Assembly: GCA_029287575.1 (NCBI GenBank)
Contig: JARFQW010000062.1
Span: forward strand, 1 to 49,190
DNA from: Gammaproteobacteria bacterium
GTDB lineage: Bacteria > Pseudomonadota > Gammaproteobacteria > Steroidobacterales > XN24
DNA length: 49,190 nucleotides
Direction of reading: 5' to 3'
The position numbers and the translations under genes are program-made. Positions within the stretch are counted from its first letter, which is position 1. Every line of letters begins with the position of its first letter. Under the pieces are notes generated by a model, which saw only the letters and a list, made by a program, of their open reading frames with translations, was not told the DNA's origin and ran no database searches. Shown here one piece after another: positions 29,101-39,140 of the stretch.

Positions 29101-30246
29101 TCAGTCGTCTATGTATTCGATGACCTGCAGCCCGAAACCGGACAGACCCGTCATCTGTTTGGGGGCGGAGAGCACCCGCATCTGTTGCACGCCGAGGTTC
29201 CTCAGGATCTGAGCGCCGATACCATAGGTGCGCAACACACGGGACTCCTCGCCGTCCTTCAGCCCCGGGCGAGGCACGGCGTCACCGGTAAGCCCGGCCA
29301 CCGCATCAACGAGATCCCGCGGCGTTTCGTAGCGCCGCAGAATCACGATGATGCCGGCTGGCTCGCGGGCTACCCGCTCCATCGCTGCGCGCAGCGGCCA
29401 GCCGAGACGGGGCCCGTGGATGCCGATCAGATCGCGAAGGGTATCCTGAAGCTGAACCCGAACCAGCGGCGCGACATCTCCGTCGATATCGCCGTGCAGC
29501 AGCGCCATATGCACGTCCTGATGAACGTGGTCTTCGAAACAGACCATCCTGAACGGTCCGTAGTCGGTCTCCACGGACTGTTCCGAAATCCGCTCCACTG
29601 ACTCCTCGTTCTGAAGCCTGTGGCGGATCAGGTCGGCAATCGTCCCGATCCGGAGATCGTGCTGGCGCGCGAAATCGATCAGGTCCGGCCGCCGGGCCAT
29701 CGAGCCGTCCTCCTTGAGGATTTCGACGATCACCGCGGCCGGCTCCAGTCCGGCCATGCGAGCGAGATCGCAGCCCGCTTCAGTGTGTCCGGCGCGGGTC
29801 AGCACACCACCGGGCTGGGCCATGAGAGGAAAGATATGGCCTGGCTGACTGAGGTCACCGGGCTGCGCCTCCGGGTGCACTGCCGTCCGGATGGTATGGG
29901 CCCGGTCATGGGCCGAAATGCCGGTCGTCACACCCTCGGCCGCCTCGATGGATACGGTGAAATTGGTGCTGCGCTGACGGTCCGTACCGGTCACCATCAG
30001 TGGCAGTCTGAGCTGTTCGCAGCGCGCCTGGTCCAGCGTCAGACAAATCAGGCCGCGACCGAATCGGGCCATGAAGTTGATGTCTTCCGGTCTGACCAGA
30101 CTCGCCGCCATGACCAGATCGCCTTCGTTTTCCCGGTCCTCGTCGTCGATGATAACGACCATCCGCCCGGCGCGGATGTCCGCCAGCAACTCGTCGACCG
30201 TATCGAAGGCCGGGCCGTCATCCCTGAGTTCAGTGACTTTCTGCAA
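29101..30246 (-). CDS. ribBA: 3,4-dihydroxy-2-butanone-4-phosphate synthase with inactive GTP cyclohydrolase II-like domain
   Basis: The N-terminal half (about 1-210) is an intact Rib[11 protein letters not shown] for substrate and metal and [14 protein letters not shown] are present, so it should make the four-carbon riboflavin precursor. The C-terminal half is RibA-like in fold but degenerate. Where active enzymes have the HSEC and RCDCG zinc cysteines, this protein reads [12 protein letters not shown] with no cysteines, and the EGRGIGL catalytic segment is replaced by RRYETPRDL. The domain is probably catalytically dead and a separate RibA is needed elsewhere. 381 aa. Its start overlaps ribE by 17 nt. 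Confidence 0.9.
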   Translation of the reverse strand: MQKVTELRDDGPAFDTVDELLADIRAGRMVVIIDDEDRENEGDLVMAASLVRPEDINFMARFGRGLICLTLDQARCEQLRLPLMVTGTDRQRSTNFTVSIEAAEGVTTGISAHDRAHTIRTAVHPEAQPGDLSQPGHIFPLMAQPGGVLTRAGHTEAGCDLARMAGLEPAAVIVEILKEDGSMARRPDLIDFARQHDLRIGTIADLIRHRLQNEESVERISEQSVETDYGPFRMVCFEDHVHQDVHMALLHGDIDGDVAPLVRVQLQDTLRDLIGIHGPRLGWPLRAAMERVAREPAGIIVILRRYETPRDLVDAVAGLTGDAVPRPGLKDGEESRVLRTYGIGAQILRNLGVQQMRVLSAPKQMTGLSGFGLQVIEYIDD

Positions 30247-30886
30247 AACCGTACTCCTCGAGCAGACCGCGGGTGAGTCCGCTGCCTCCTCCCTTATCGG
30301 CGGTCACAAGGCGCTCCAGATAGCGCGCCACAATGTCCACCTCGATATTGACCGGATCGCCGATCTGCCGCTGACCGAGATTCGTGGCATCCATCGTATG
30401 GGGAACGATATTCACGCCGAACCGGGGCCCGTTGACCTCGTTGACCGTCAGACTGATCCCGTCCACGCACACGGACCCCTTCCTCGCGATGTAGCGGGCC
30501 AGCGCGCCGGGAACCTCGACCTCGAGCCGCCAGGAACGGGCCTCATCCCGGCGCGAAATCAGTCGGCCAACGCCGTCCACGTGTCCGGTGACGAGGTGGC
30601 CGCCCAGCGGCGAAGCCAGCGTCAGGGCAGGCTCGAGGTTGACGGGAGAATCCTGATGCAGCCCGCCAAGAGTGGTGTTATTCAGGGTTTCGACGGAAAC
30701 ATCGGCGGCAAAAGAGCCGGCATCCATGTCCACGGCGGTCAGACAGACACCGTTGACGGCAATACTGTCGCCGGTCGCGACCGCGGCCAGGTCAAGACCG
30801 GGGGCCTCGATGCGCAGACGTACATCCCCGCCGCGCTGTGTGATTGCCCGCACCGAGCCTACCGCCTTGATGATTCCCGTAAACAC
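30230..30886 (-). CDS. ribE: Riboflavin synthase alpha subunit
   Basis: Dismutates two lumazines into riboflavin. 218 aa, two tandem lumazine-binding barrels: the N-terminal MFTGIIKAVGSV with VNGVCLTAV, and the second domain with GHVDGVG followed by VDGISLTVNEV. Immediately follows ribD (no intervening base) and overlaps ribBA by 17 nt. A DNA-level start alternative is not needed because MFTGII is the universal N-terminus. Confidence 0.97.
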   Translation of the reverse strand: MFTGIIKAVGSVRAITQRGGDVRLRIEAPGLDLAAVATGDSIAVNGVCLTAVDMDAGSFAADVSVETLNNTTLGGLHQDSPVNLEPALTLASPLGGHLVTGHVDGVGRLISRRDEARSWRLEVEVPGALARYIARKGSVCVDGISLTVNEVNGPRFGVNIVPHTMDATNLGQRQIGDPVNIEVDIVARYLERLVTADKGGGSGLTRGLLEEYGFAESH

Positions 30887-31990
30887 CTACTCGTCTCCGA
30901 CCTCGAGTTCGATCCGCAGATCCCTTCCGACCTGACGAACGCCCGCGATCCGTAATTGTACCCGGTCAGCCATGGATTCGAGCCCGGGCAGCTCCATGAG
31001 GGGACGAGCCCGGTCGCCGAGCAAATGCGGCGCGAGGTATACGACCACCCGATCGGCCAGGCCGGCCAGCACCCAGGCCCCGGCCAGCCGGGGACCCGTC
31101 TCCACCAGCACGTCGTTGCATTCCATATCGCCGAGACGACGGGACACAGCCGCCAGATCCAGCTGCCCGGATGCCCCAGGCAGCGTCTCGACACGAGCCC
31201 CGGCGCCGACGAGACGGTCGGCACCGGCGGACGCCTGCGACGTGGCGAACACCACGGTGTCGCCGGGCAGGGAGAGCATCTTTGCGTCCGGGGGCATGCG
31301 CAGCCGGCTGTCGAGCACGACCCGCAGGGGCTGACGCCCCTGAAGGTCGAGGTCAGGCCGCCTGACGGTCAGAGACGGATTGTCCGCCAGGACCGTACCG
31401 ATCCCCGTGACAATCGCCGAGGAGTCCGCCCGCAGTCGGTGAACATCGGCCCGCGCTTCGGCGCCCGTGATCCAGCGGCTCTCACCGCTGGCCATGGCCG
31501 TCCGACCATCGAGGCTCGCGGCCAGCTTTACGGTGGCCCGGGGGCGGCCCGTTTCCATGCGGGCGAAGAATCCGGCATTCAGCGCCCGGGCCTCGTCGGC
31601 GAGTATTCCCACATCCACCGCCAGACCGGCCGCCCGGAGCATGGCAACGCCTTCGCCGGACACCCGCGGATTCGGATCCAGCGTGGGAATCACTACGCGC
31701 GCCACTCCCGCGTCGGCAAGCGCCGGGGCACACGGTGGCGTTCGCCCTTGATGGCTGCAGGGCTCCAGGGTGACATAGGCGGTTGCACCGCGCGCGCGCC
31801 CGCACGCGGCGGCAAGGGCATCGATTTCCGCGTGCGGCCCTCCGGCCCGGCGGTGCCAGCCCTCGCCCACCACCGAATGGTTCCGAACGAGCAGGCAGCC
31901 GACACGAGGATTCGGGTGCGTGCTGAAGCGACCCCGCGCAGCCAGCCGCAGGGCTTTCGCCATATACGCCGCGTCGTCGGGGTTAGTCAC
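30887..31990 (-). CDS. ribD: Riboflavin biosynthesis deaminase/reductase RibD
   Basis: Bifunctional: deaminates the GTP-derived pyrimidine and reduces its ribosyl side chain. 367 aa. The N-terminal zinc deaminase has [10 protein letters not shown] and [11 protein letters not shown] as zinc and catalytic ligands; NPRVGCLLV is typical. The C-terminal reductase domain has [21 protein letters not shown] and [14 protein letters not shown]. Start overlaps the nrdR stop by 4 nt (ATGA). Confidence 0.97.
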   Translation of the reverse strand: MTNPDDAAYMAKALRLAARGRFSTHPNPRVGCLLVRNHSVVGEGWHRRAGGPHAEIDALAAACGRARGATAYVTLEPCSHQGRTPPCAPALADAGVARVVIPTLDPNPRVSGEGVAMLRAAGLAVDVGILADEARALNAGFFARMETGRPRATVKLAASLDGRTAMASGESRWITGAEARADVHRLRADSSAIVTGIGTVLADNPSLTVRRPDLDLQGRQPLRVVLDSRLRMPPDAKMLSLPGDTVVFATSQASAGADRLVGAGARVETLPGASGQLDLAAVSRRLGDMECNDVLVETGPRLAGAWVLAGLADRVVVYLAPHLLGDRARPLMELPGLESMADRVQLRIAGVRQVGRDLRIELEVGDE

Positions 31991-32496
31991 TCGCCTGGCT
32001 TGTCCTGCGGCAGCAGCGACATCTGCTCCCGGCTCAGTCCTGGCGCGGCTGTGCGCAAACGCTCGATTTCCTGACGAAACTCCTCGATGTCCTGAAAGCT
32101 GCGATAGACCGACGCAAACCGCACGTAGGCCACTTCATCCAGCTGCCGCAGTTCGTCCATGACCAGGCTCCCCAGAACGCTGGACGGGACCTCGCGTTCT
32201 CCAGCAGTACGGAGCCGGTGTGTGATGCGGCCGATGGCCTGCTCGATGTCTTCGGCGGAAACCGGGCGTTTCTCGAGAGCCCGGGTCACGCCGGCCCTTA
32301 GCTTGCCCTCGTCGAAGGGTTCGCGCCGGTCATCCCGTTTGATCAGTCGCGGCATGACCAATTCGGCCGATTCGTAGGTCGTATAACGTTCACCACACGA
32401 CTGGCACTCCCGGCGCCGCCGGACCTGCAGCCCCTCACCAGCGAGACGGGAGTCGATCACCTTGGTCTCGGGGTGACCGCAGAATGGACAGTGCAT
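31987..32496 (-). CDS. nrdR: Ribonucleotide reductase repressor NrdR
   Basis: Zinc-ribbon/ATP-cone transcriptional repressor that senses dATP/ATP and represses ribonucleotide reductase genes. 169 aa. Zinc ligands C3, C6, C31, C34 (MHCPFCG and CQSCGERY) are followed by the ATP-cone [19 protein letters not shown]. Lies 3 bp after glyA and starts the nrdR-ribD coupling, a common arrangement. Confidence 0.97.
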   Translation of the reverse strand: MHCPFCGHPETKVIDSRLAGEGLQVRRRRECQSCGERYTTYESAELVMPRLIKRDDRREPFDEGKLRAGVTRALEKRPVSAEDIEQAIGRITHRLRTAGEREVPSSVLGSLVMDELRQLDEVAYVRFASVYRSFQDIEEFRQEIERLRTAAPGLSREQMSLLPQDKPGE

Positions 32497-32499
32497 GGT

Positions 32500-33756
32500 T
32501 CAGGCAGCGTAGACCGGAAAGCGACCGCACAGTTCCAGGACCTGGCCACGAACTCGCTCGATGGTCGCTTCGTTTCCGATATCGTCCAGGACGTCGGCAA
32601 TCCAGCCCGCGAGCAGGCGCGTCTCGTCGGTGCCGAAGCCGCGGGTCGTGATCGCGGGTGTTCCCAGCCTCAGGCCGCTGGTGACGAAGGGCGATCGCGG
32701 GTCATTGGGGACGGCGTTCTTGTTCACCGTGATATTGGCCCGGCCGAGCGCCGCATCCGCATCCTTGCCGGTGATGTCCTTGGCGATCAGGTCCACGAGC
32801 AGCAGGTGGTTGTCGGTACCGCCCGAGACGATATCGAAGCCTCGCTCCACCAGGGTTTGCGCCATGACCCGGGCATTGGCGACAACGGCTTCCTGGTACT
32901 CCCGGAAACCGGGCTCGAGCGCTTCCTTGAAGGCAACCGCCTTCGCTGCGATTACGTGCATGAGCGGCCCGCCCTGGGTGCCCGGGAACACCAGCGAATT
33001 GAATTTCTTCGTGAGCGCTTCATTCTCGCGGGCGAGGATCAGGCCGCCCCTCGGACCGCGCAGGGTCTTGTGGGTTGTCGTGGTTACGACGTCCGCGAAG
33101 GGAATCGGGCTGGGATAGACTCCTGCCGCAACCAGACCGGCGATGTGTGCCATATCAGCCAGCAGGAAAGCCCCGACGCGGTCGGCAATGTCCCGGAACC
33201 GGGCCCAGTCCACGACACGCGAGTAGGCCGAAAAGCCCGCGATAATCAGCTTTGGCTTGTGCTCGTCCGCGAGGGCCTGCACTTCGTCGTAGTCGATCAG
33301 GCCAGTCCCGGTATCGATTCCGTACTGCACCGCATGGTAGATCCGGCCGGAGAAATTGACTTTCGCCCCGTGGGTCAGATGCCCGCCGTGGGCGAGACTC
33401 ATGCCCAGAATCGTGTCACCGGGCTCGATCAACGCCATGAAGGCGGCAACGTTGGCCTGCGACCCCGAATGGGGCTGGACATTGGCGTAGTCAGCGCCAA
33501 ACAGGGTCTTCGCCCGCCGGATTGCCAGCTCCTCGGCCACGTCCACGTACTCGCAGCCGCCGTAGTAGCGTTTGTGCGGATAGCCTTCGGCGTACTTGTT
33601 GGTCAGGACGGAGCCCTGAGCTTCGAGTACGCGGGGGCTGGCATAGTTCTCGGAGGCAATGAGTTCGACGTGATCTTCCTGGCGTTGCCTCTCCGCGGAG
33701 AGGGCATCCTGGAGTTCTTGATCGAACTCCGCGATCGTCTGTGCGGCGCTGAACAT
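32500..33756 (-). CDS. glyA: Serine hydroxymethyltransferase
   Basis: PLP enzyme interconverting serine and glycine with tetrahydrofolate, the main one-carbon source. 418 aa, typical. Motifs: [11 protein letters not shown], the PLP-lysine region [15 protein letters not shown], and [14 protein letters not shown]. Start is ATG 33756 with GGGAG upstream; an open frame extends 192 bp further without family similarity. First gene of the long glyA-nrdR-rib-nusB-thiL-pgpA run. Confidence 0.97.
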   Translation of the reverse strand: MFSAAQTIAEFDQELQDALSAERQRQEDHVELIASENYASPRVLEAQGSVLTNKYAEGYPHKRYYGGCEYVDVAEELAIRRAKTLFGADYANVQPHSGSQANVAAFMALIEPGDTILGMSLAHGGHLTHGAKVNFSGRIYHAVQYGIDTGTGLIDYDEVQALADEHKPKLIIAGFSAYSRVVDWARFRDIADRVGAFLLADMAHIAGLVAAGVYPSPIPFADVVTTTTHKTLRGPRGGLILARENEALTKKFNSLVFPGTQGGPLMHVIAAKAVAFKEALEPGFREYQEAVVANARVMAQTLVERGFDIVSGGTDNHLLLVDLIAKDITGKDADAALGRANITVNKNAVPNDPRSPFVTSGLRLGTPAITTRGFGTDETRLLAGWIADVLDDIGNEATIERVRGQVLELCGRFPVYAA

Positions 33757-33826
33757 GGAGGCTCCCGGGTGGACTTCAGGCAAGCCGCCATTGTATCCCA
33801 GCCGGCCCCGCGGGAGGGCCACGGAG

Positions 33827-34792
33827 TCAATCCGCCTCGACGAACTCCCGCACGACCCGGCTCCAGGCCACGGCCACGTTGCGCCGGTTGTATCCGCCCC
33901 CACCCAGGCCGAGGATCCGGCCCTCCGCATGGCGCTCGGCAAGAACACACAGGCGCCTTGCGGCCAGGCCGTGCGATTCGTCGGTGAACTGGAGATGGGT
34001 CAGCGGGTCGCCGGCCAGGCTGTCGGCGCCACACTGCAGGATAAAAAACTCCGGAGCCCAGACATCCAGAAAGGCCTCGACCTCTTCCCAGGCCACCGCG
34101 AAATCGTCATCCTCGGCGCCAGGGTGCAAGGGCAGGTTCAGCTTGCGGCCAGCCCCTTCTCCCACGCCCTTTTCGTCCCGGTTGCCGGTTCCCGGGAACA
34201 GAAATCGCCCATCTTCGTGAATGTCCGCAAAAATCAGCTCCGGATCAGTCGCGAAGGCATAGTAGACCCCGTCTCCGTGATGGGCGTCGATGTCTACATA
34301 GGCGATTCGTTTCAGGCCATGCTCGGCGCGGAGATATTCCACCAGCACGCCGATGTCGTTGAAGACGCAAAAGCCGGAGGTGCGGTCCCGGCTCGCGTGG
34401 TGCAGCCCGGCGATGGGCACGAACGCGCGCCGCGCGGGACCGCTGGCCACAATGTCGCCGGCCTTGAGGGTCGCGCCGACCACCGCCGAGGCGTGCTGGA
34501 AAATACCGGGGAACGCCGGCGTGTCGCCTTCGTCCAAAAAACCATAGCCCGTGACGGACATCTGCTCGACGAACTGAACGTAGCGCGGCGTATGAAAAAG
34601 CTCGAGCTCGCGCCGGTTTGCCAGCCGTGGCGATTCGAACACCACGCGATCATCCAGCCCCGCCTCCTTGAGGCCGCGTACGAATACATCGTGCCGGTCC
34701 TGTCCGAAGGGATGCCCATCACCAAATCCGTATTCGGCAATTTCATCCCCGATCACTACACGGGTTCGTTTTTTTCGCGTTCTGCCGAGCAT
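33827..34792 (-). CDS. Histone deacetylase superfamily protein (AcuC/acetylpolyamine hydrolase-like)
   Basis: Zinc-dependent amidohydrolase that removes acetyl groups from proteins or small amines. 321 aa. The catalytic histidine pair is in AGLHHAS; zinc ligands are in [11 protein letters not shown] and in [12 protein letters not shown]; the C-terminal [13 protein letters not shown] supplies the catalytic tyrosine. The N-terminal [14 protein letters not shown] is typical of AcuC-like bacterial members. No acuA/acuB neighbours, so the physiological substrate is not indicated. 133 bp divergent from ettA. Confidence 0.9.
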   Translation of the reverse strand: MLGRTRKKRTRVVIGDEIAEYGFGDGHPFGQDRHDVFVRGLKEAGLDDRVVFESPRLANRRELELFHTPRYVQFVEQMSVTGYGFLDEGDTPAFPGIFQHASAVVGATLKAGDIVASGPARRAFVPIAGLHHASRDRTSGFCVFNDIGVLVEYLRAEHGLKRIAYVDIDAHHGDGVYYAFATDPELIFADIHEDGRFLFPGTGNRDEKGVGEGAGRKLNLPLHPGAEDDDFAVAWEEVEAFLDVWAPEFFILQCGADSLAGDPLTHLQFTDESHGLAARRLCVLAERHAEGRILGLGGGGYNRRNVAVAWSRVVREFVEAD

Positions 34793-34925
34793 CCATCGCC
34801 CTCCTCGCGAGGCTCAAGCTAGCACAGTCGCCAGCAATCCGGGGAAGGAGCGCATCAGGTGTGGCTCCCGCGCCCCGCATTGCCGATAATGCCTCGCCCT
34901 ACGATCACGGACGCCGGAAGACGCA

Positions 34926-36593
34926 ATGGCTCAGTACATCTACACGATGAACGGTGTTGGCAAAATCGTGCCGCCGAAACGCTCGATCCTCCGGGACATT
35001 TCCCTGAGCTTCTTCCCGGGCGCGAAGATTGGCGTGCTCGGGCTCAACGGCGCCGGCAAGTCGACGCTGCTGAAGATCATGGCGGGCCTGGATACCGAAA
35101 TCGAAGGCGAGGCCCGGCCCCAGGCTGGAATCCAGGTCGGCTACCTGTCCCAGGAACCGCAGCTGGACCCGTCCAAGGATGTCCGGGGTAACGTGGAAGA
35201 GGGCCTCGGGGACGTGAAGGACGCCATGGCTCGCCTGGACGAGGTTTATGCCGCCTACGCCGAGCCGGACGCCGATTTCGACGCGCTGGCGAAGGAACAG
35301 GCCAGGCTGGAGGCGATCGTCCAGGCGGGTGACGGCCATGGCATGGATCGGACCCTGGAGATCGCCGCCGACGCGCTGCGTCTGCCGCCCTGGGATGCGG
35401 ACGTGGAGAAACTCTCCGGCGGCGAGCGCCGCCGGGTGGCTTTGTGTCGCCTGCTCTTGTCCAAGCCGGACATGCTTCTGCTGGATGAGCCGACCAACCA
35501 CCTCGACGCCGAGTCTGTCGCCTGGCTGGAGCATTTTCTGGATGACTATCCGGGCACCGTGGTCGCCGTGACCCACGACCGGTACTTCCTGGACAACGTC
35601 GCCGAATGGATCCTCGAGCTGGACCGTGGGTTCGGGATTCCCTGGAAAGGCAACTATTCCTCCTGGCTGGAGCAGAAGGAAACCCGGCTGGAGCAGGAAG
35701 CCCGATCCGAGGCGGCGCGCATCAAGGCAATGAAACACGAGCTGGAATGGGTGCGGACCAACCCCAAGGGCCGCCAGGCCAAGAGCAAGGCCAGGCTGAA
35801 GAGCTTCGAGGAACTGGCTTCGCAGGAATTCCAGCAGCGCAATGAAACAAACGAAATCTACATACCGCCAGGCCCGCGCCTCGGCGACCTGGTGATCGAG
35901 ATGAACGGCGTTTCCAAGGCCTTCGGAGACAGGGTGCTGATGGACTCTCTTTCCATGTCGTTGCCGAAGGGCGGGATCGCGGGCGTGATCGGCCCGAACG
36001 GGGCGGGCAAGACCACCCTGTTCAGGATGTTGATGGGCCAGGAGCAGCCGGACAAGGGCACGATACGGATCGGCGACACGGTGGAGATGGCCTACGTGGA
36101 CCAGAGCCGGGATGCGCTGGACGACTCGAAGACGGTCTGGGAAGAGGTCTCCGAGGGCCAGGATATTCTCCGCGTCGGCGGTTTCGAGACACCCTCGAGA
36201 GCCTATCTGGGTCGGTTCAACTTCAAGGGTCAGCAGCAGCAGCAGCGCATCGGCGAACTCTCGGGCGGCGAGCGCAACCGGGTCCACCTGGCCAAGCTGC
36301 TGCGCTCGGGCGGCAACGTGCTCCTGCTGGACGAGCCGACCAACGACCTGGACGTAGAGACCCTGCGGGCCCTCGAGGAAGCGCTCCTGACCTTCCCCGG
36401 CAGCGCCGTGGTCATCAGCCATGACCGCTGGTTCCTCGACCGGATCGCGACGCACATCCTGGCCTTTGAAGGCGACAGCGAGACGGTCTGGTTCGAAGGA
36501 AACTACGCCGACTACGAGGAAGATCTCAAGCGGCGCAAGGGCGAGGCGGCGGCCCAGCCGCACCGGATACGCTACCGGCGCCTTGACGGCTAG
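34926..36593 (+). CDS. ettA: Energy-dependent translational throttle protein EttA (ABC-F)
   Basis: Ribosome-associated ABC-F ATPase that gates entry into elongation at the E site. 555 aa, exactly the EttA length. Two ABC cassettes: Walker A GLNGAGKS (39-46) with signature LSGGERRR and [10 protein letters not shown], then GPNGAGKT with LSGGERNR and [11 protein letters not shown] charged linker ([22 protein letters not shown]) is the P-site tRNA interaction motif region. No membrane domain. ATG 34926 has GGAAG upstream. The stop overlaps the convergent fpr stop through a shared CTAG. Confidence 0.96.
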   Translation: MAQYIYTMNGVGKIVPPKRSILRDISLSFFPGAKIGVLGLNGAGKSTLLKIMAGLDTEIEGEARPQAGIQVGYLSQEPQLDPSKDVRGNVEEGLGDVKDAMARLDEVYAAYAEPDADFDALAKEQARLEAIVQAGDGHGMDRTLEIAADALRLPPWDADVEKLSGGERRRVALCRLLLSKPDMLLLDEPTNHLDAESVAWLEHFLDDYPGTVVAVTHDRYFLDNVAEWILELDRGFGIPWKGNYSSWLEQKETRLEQEARSEAARIKAMKHELEWVRTNPKGRQAKSKARLKSFEELASQEFQQRNETNEIYIPPGPRLGDLVIEMNGVSKAFGDRVLMDSLSMSLPKGGIAGVIGPNGAGKTTLFRMLMGQEQPDKGTIRIGDTVEMAYVDQSRDALDDSKTVWEEVSEGQDILRVGGFETPSRAYLGRFNFKGQQQQQRIGELSGGERNRVHLAKLLRSGGNVLLLDEPTNDLDVETLRALEEALLTFPGSAVVISHDRWFLDRIATHILAFEGDSETVWFEGNYADYEEDLKRRKGEAAAQPHRIRYRRLDG

Positions 36594-37324
36594 TTTCGAG
36601 CGGAAACGTACTTCTCGCGGCGAACCTGCCGGCTGCCGAAATCCCGTTCCTTGAGCCAGGCGGCGGCGGCATCGACCATGCCGGGGTTGCCGCAGAGATA
36701 GACAATGTCCGACTCCGGGTGCAGACCCAGGTTCTCGAACGCCGTCTGCACGTAACCCGAATGCTCCCACTCATCGGGCTGGTCGGGAAACTCCCGGCTG
36801 TAACAGGCAGTAAAATCAATGCCGTGGGTGTCCCGGGCGGCGAGGAAGTCGCCGGCGAACAGGGTCTCGTCCCGCCGCCACACACCCAGCAGCACATGGG
36901 CACGAAACCCTTCCGAGGCAACCCGGCGGACAAGACTCGGCAGCATCGCGCGATAGGGCGTGATGCCAGTGCCGGTTCCCACCAGAATCAGCCGGCAGGG
37001 CGGATCATCCTTGAGCACGAACCGACCGTAGGGGCCGCTCGCCGTCAGCTGATCGCCCGGCCTCGCGGACCCGAGAGCCCGGGTCGCCAGGCCCCCTTGC
37101 ACCGGTGATATCGCGATCTCGAAAACGTCCGATTCACCGGGCGCATTGGCAACGCTGTAGCTGCGGTGAGCTGGTGCGCCATCCCGATCGAAATGGAGGT
37201 TGATAAACTGCCCGGCCTGGAATTGAAACGGCTGGCCGTCTGCCCGGCGAAAGCCCAGGTGCAGGATGGCCGGGGTTTCCTTTCGGGAGAATACGACCTC
37301 GACGGGGAAGGTGTTCCATTTCAT
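36590..37324 (-). CDS. fpr: Ferredoxin-NADP(+) reductase-like flavoprotein
   Basis: FAD enzyme passing electrons between NADPH and ferredoxin or flavodoxin, cytoplasmic. 244 aa. FAD-binding RSYSVAN (54-60) and GPYGRFVL, the NAD(P)-pyrophosphate loop VGTGTGITP (115-123), and a C-terminal [10 protein letters not shown]. The C-terminus (EKYVSARN) is not the exact Fpr ending, so a related ferredoxin-reductase-type oxidoreductase is possible. Start is ATG 37324 with a clear AAGGAG about 6 nt upstream. Confidence 0.85.
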   Translation of the reverse strand: MKWNTFPVEVVFSRKETPAILHLGFRRADGQPFQFQAGQFINLHFDRDGAPAHRSYSVANAPGESDVFEIAISPVQGGLATRALGSARPGDQLTASGPYGRFVLKDDPPCRLILVGTGTGITPYRAMLPSLVRRVASEGFRAHVLLGVWRRDETLFAGDFLAARDTHGIDFTACYSREFPDQPDEWEHSGYVQTAFENLGLHPESDIVYLCGNPGMVDAAAAWLKERDFGSRQVRREKYVSARN

Positions 37325-37454
37325 GGGCGCTCCTTTTAGCACAGCGTCGGCTCCAGCCCCAAGCTGGCTCCTGACAAATACGACCCGCTGCCGAAGCAAC
37401 GGATCTGACCAAGCCACCGCTCGAGGAGAGCGGTACAACTACAGAGGACGGAAC

Positions 37455-38255
37455 ATGCGAACCGCGCTACTGACGACCACAGCCGCCATGATTCTCGCGG
37501 CCCCCGGACCCGCCACCGCCGACGCCCTGGGTGACGCCATTGCCGGCGACCAGCGGTCCGCCGAGAACCGCAGCCGGGATCCCTGGCGTCACCCCCGGGA
37601 AACGCTGGAGTTCTTCGGCTTTGCCCCGGACCAGACAGTGGTCGAACTCTGGCCCGGCGGTGGCTGGTATACCGAAATCCTGGCGCCTGCGCTGCACGAC
37701 GACGGCACACTCATTCTTGCCACCCTCGGCGAGGCCGAACCCGACAGTTACCGCACTCGCTCCCATCGCCAGTTCGTCGCGAAACTGAAATCCGATCCCG
37801 ACACGTATGGCAAGGCCACGACGATCGACTTCTGGCCACCGGAAAGCACCAGCCTGGGTGCCGCGGGGTCGGCGGACCTCGTGGTCACGTTCCGGAATAC
37901 GCACAGCATGCTGCGGCGCAATCAGTTCGACGCGTTCCTCGCGGCGGCCTTCGACGTGCTGAAATCCGGCGGCACACTGGGAATCGTTCAGCACCGGGGA
38001 AACCCGGGCTCGGACGTCAAGGACGCTGCCCGGACGGGGTACGTTCCCGAGGCTCTGGTTGTGGAAAAGGCCACGGCGGCGGGATTCGTGCTGGCGGGCC
38101 GCTCGGAGATCAATGCGAATCCCAAGGACACCAAGGACCATCCGGAGGGCGTCTGGACGCTGCCTCCCGGTTATCACCTGGGCGACAAGGATCGCGCAAA
38201 ATATGCGGCGATCGGCGAGAGTGACCGGATGACCCTGCGCTTTTCCAAGCCCTGA
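37455..38255 (+). CDS. Exported methyltransferase-like protein (COG4798-type)
   Basis: 266 aa with an N-terminal signal peptide (about 1-22, ending near ATA-DAL), so it is predicted to be periplasmic. The rest has a class I methyltransferase fold, with motif I at TVVELWPGGGWYTEIL and a later DLVVTFRNTHSM and GGTLGIVQHRG. SAM is not normally available in the periplasm, so the true activity is unclear. Start is ATG 37455 with GAGGA 6-8 nt upstream; a 7-bp hairpin (37416-37434) lies in the leader. Divergent from fpr; followed by a strong hairpin. Confidence 0.8.
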   Translation: MRTALLTTTAAMILAAPGPATADALGDAIAGDQRSAENRSRDPWRHPRETLEFFGFAPDQTVVELWPGGGWYTEILAPALHDDGTLILATLGEAEPDSYRTRSHRQFVAKLKSDPDTYGKATTIDFWPPESTSLGAAGSADLVVTFRNTHSMLRRNQFDAFLAAAFDVLKSGGTLGIVQHRGNPGSDVKDAARTGYVPEALVVEKATAAGFVLAGRSEINANPKDTKDHPEGVWTLPPGYHLGDKDRAKYAAIGESDRMTLRFSKP

Positions 38256-38281
38256 ACCGCGGAGTTCGGCCCGAGCAACCC

Positions 38282-38306
38282 GGCGCCCCCGGATCCCGGG
38301 GGCGCC
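38282..38306. terminator. Bidirectional hairpin between the methyltransferase-like gene and hutG
   Basis: Perfect 11-bp arms (GGCGCCCCCGG and complement) with a 3-nt loop, 26 bp after the plus-strand stop and 9 bp from the convergent hutG stop. It serves both strands by position. No T-tract follows on the plus strand. Confidence 0.6.
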
Positions 38307-38315
38307 ATCGTAGGG

Positions 38316-39140
38316 TCATTGCGGACCCTCGTCAGTCTGCAGACCACGGATCAGCGCGTGGAACACCCGTTCCAGATCTGCCGACACCTTCCTGAAGCGG
38401 GGATGCCCGGGGCCGCCGGCCGGATCGTCCTCATGCATGTAGACTCGCTGCGCCATCTCGATCTGCAGCGCCTCGACTCCCTCGCCGGCACCGTAATGGG
38501 ATGTGATATAGCCGCCCTTATAGGGAGAATTCACGGCGACCGCGTACCCGAGTCCGGCAAACTCCGCCGACACGAGGCCCCGCAGCCATGGGCCGCAGGA
38601 GTCGCCATCCCGATCACCAAGGTAGATATCCTCCTCCAGCGCCGGGTGAACGCGATTCGCGTGCGAGATGACGCTGTGGGCATCCACCAGAACCGCCCGG
38701 CCAAAACGCGCCTGGCACGCGCCGAGCAGGCCGGCGAGGGCCTCGTGGTAGGGCTGGTAGTACTGGCGGATGAGCTCGGCGGTTTTTTCCGGCGAAGGGG
38801 TCTGCCTGAAGATCGGTTCTCCGGTAAACGTGGTCTCCGGGATCACGCCGGTCTCGAAACGGCCGGGATAGAGGGGACGCGGACGCGGCGGGCGGTTGAG
38901 ATCGACCACGAAACGGCTCCAGACGGCCTGGATGACCGTCACGCCGAGGCGGGGCAGAAATTCGTAGAGCCGATCCACGTGCCAGTCCGTCATGGGCAGA
39001 GCGGCAATGGCCGGGCTCGCGAACGCCGCGCGCACCTCGGCCGGGACCCGGGTCCCGGCGTGGGGAATGCTGACGATGACGGGAACCGGATCCCCCTCGG
39101 GTTGGAGAATTCGATACGCCGGGGGCGTGGCGCTCTTCAT
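38316..39140 (-). CDS. hutG: N-formylglutamate deformylase
   Basis: Zinc hydrolase removing the formyl group from N-formyl-L-glutamate, the last step of the five-step histidine degradation route. 274 aa. Signature segments: VIVSIPHAGTRVP, DWHVDRLYEFLPRLG, VVDLNRPP and VDAHSVISH, then NSPYKGGYITSHYG. Start is ATG 39140, overlapping the hutF stop (ATGA), so hutF-hutG is a coupled pair. It is this FGase family rather than the arginase-type HutG, consistent with HutF being present. Confidence 0.95.
   Translation of the reverse strand: MKSATPPAYRILQPEGDPVPVIVSIPHAGTRVPAEVRAAFASPAIAALPMTDWHVDRLYEFLPRLGVTVIQAVWSRFVVDLNRPPRPRPLYPGRFETGVIPETTFTGEPIFRQTPSPEKTAELIRQYYQPYHEALAGLLGACQARFGRAVLVDAHSVISHANRVHPALEEDIYLGDRDGDSCGPWLRGLVSAEFAGLGYAVAVNSPYKGGYITSHYGAGEGVEALQIEMAQRVYMHEDDPAGGPGHPRFRKVSADLERVFHALIRGLQTDEGPQ

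Noticed and set aside
30887-33826. FMN riboswitch in the riboflavin operon
   Set aside because: The genes are contiguous or overlapping from glyA onward, and no conserved RFN-element leader space exists.
32473-33987. 504-codon plus-strand open frame over glyA
   Set aside because: Antisense to a complete serine hydroxymethyltransferase gene.
34905-36770. 621-codon minus-strand open frame over ettA
   Set aside because: Shadow of the intact EttA gene; no recognisable motif.
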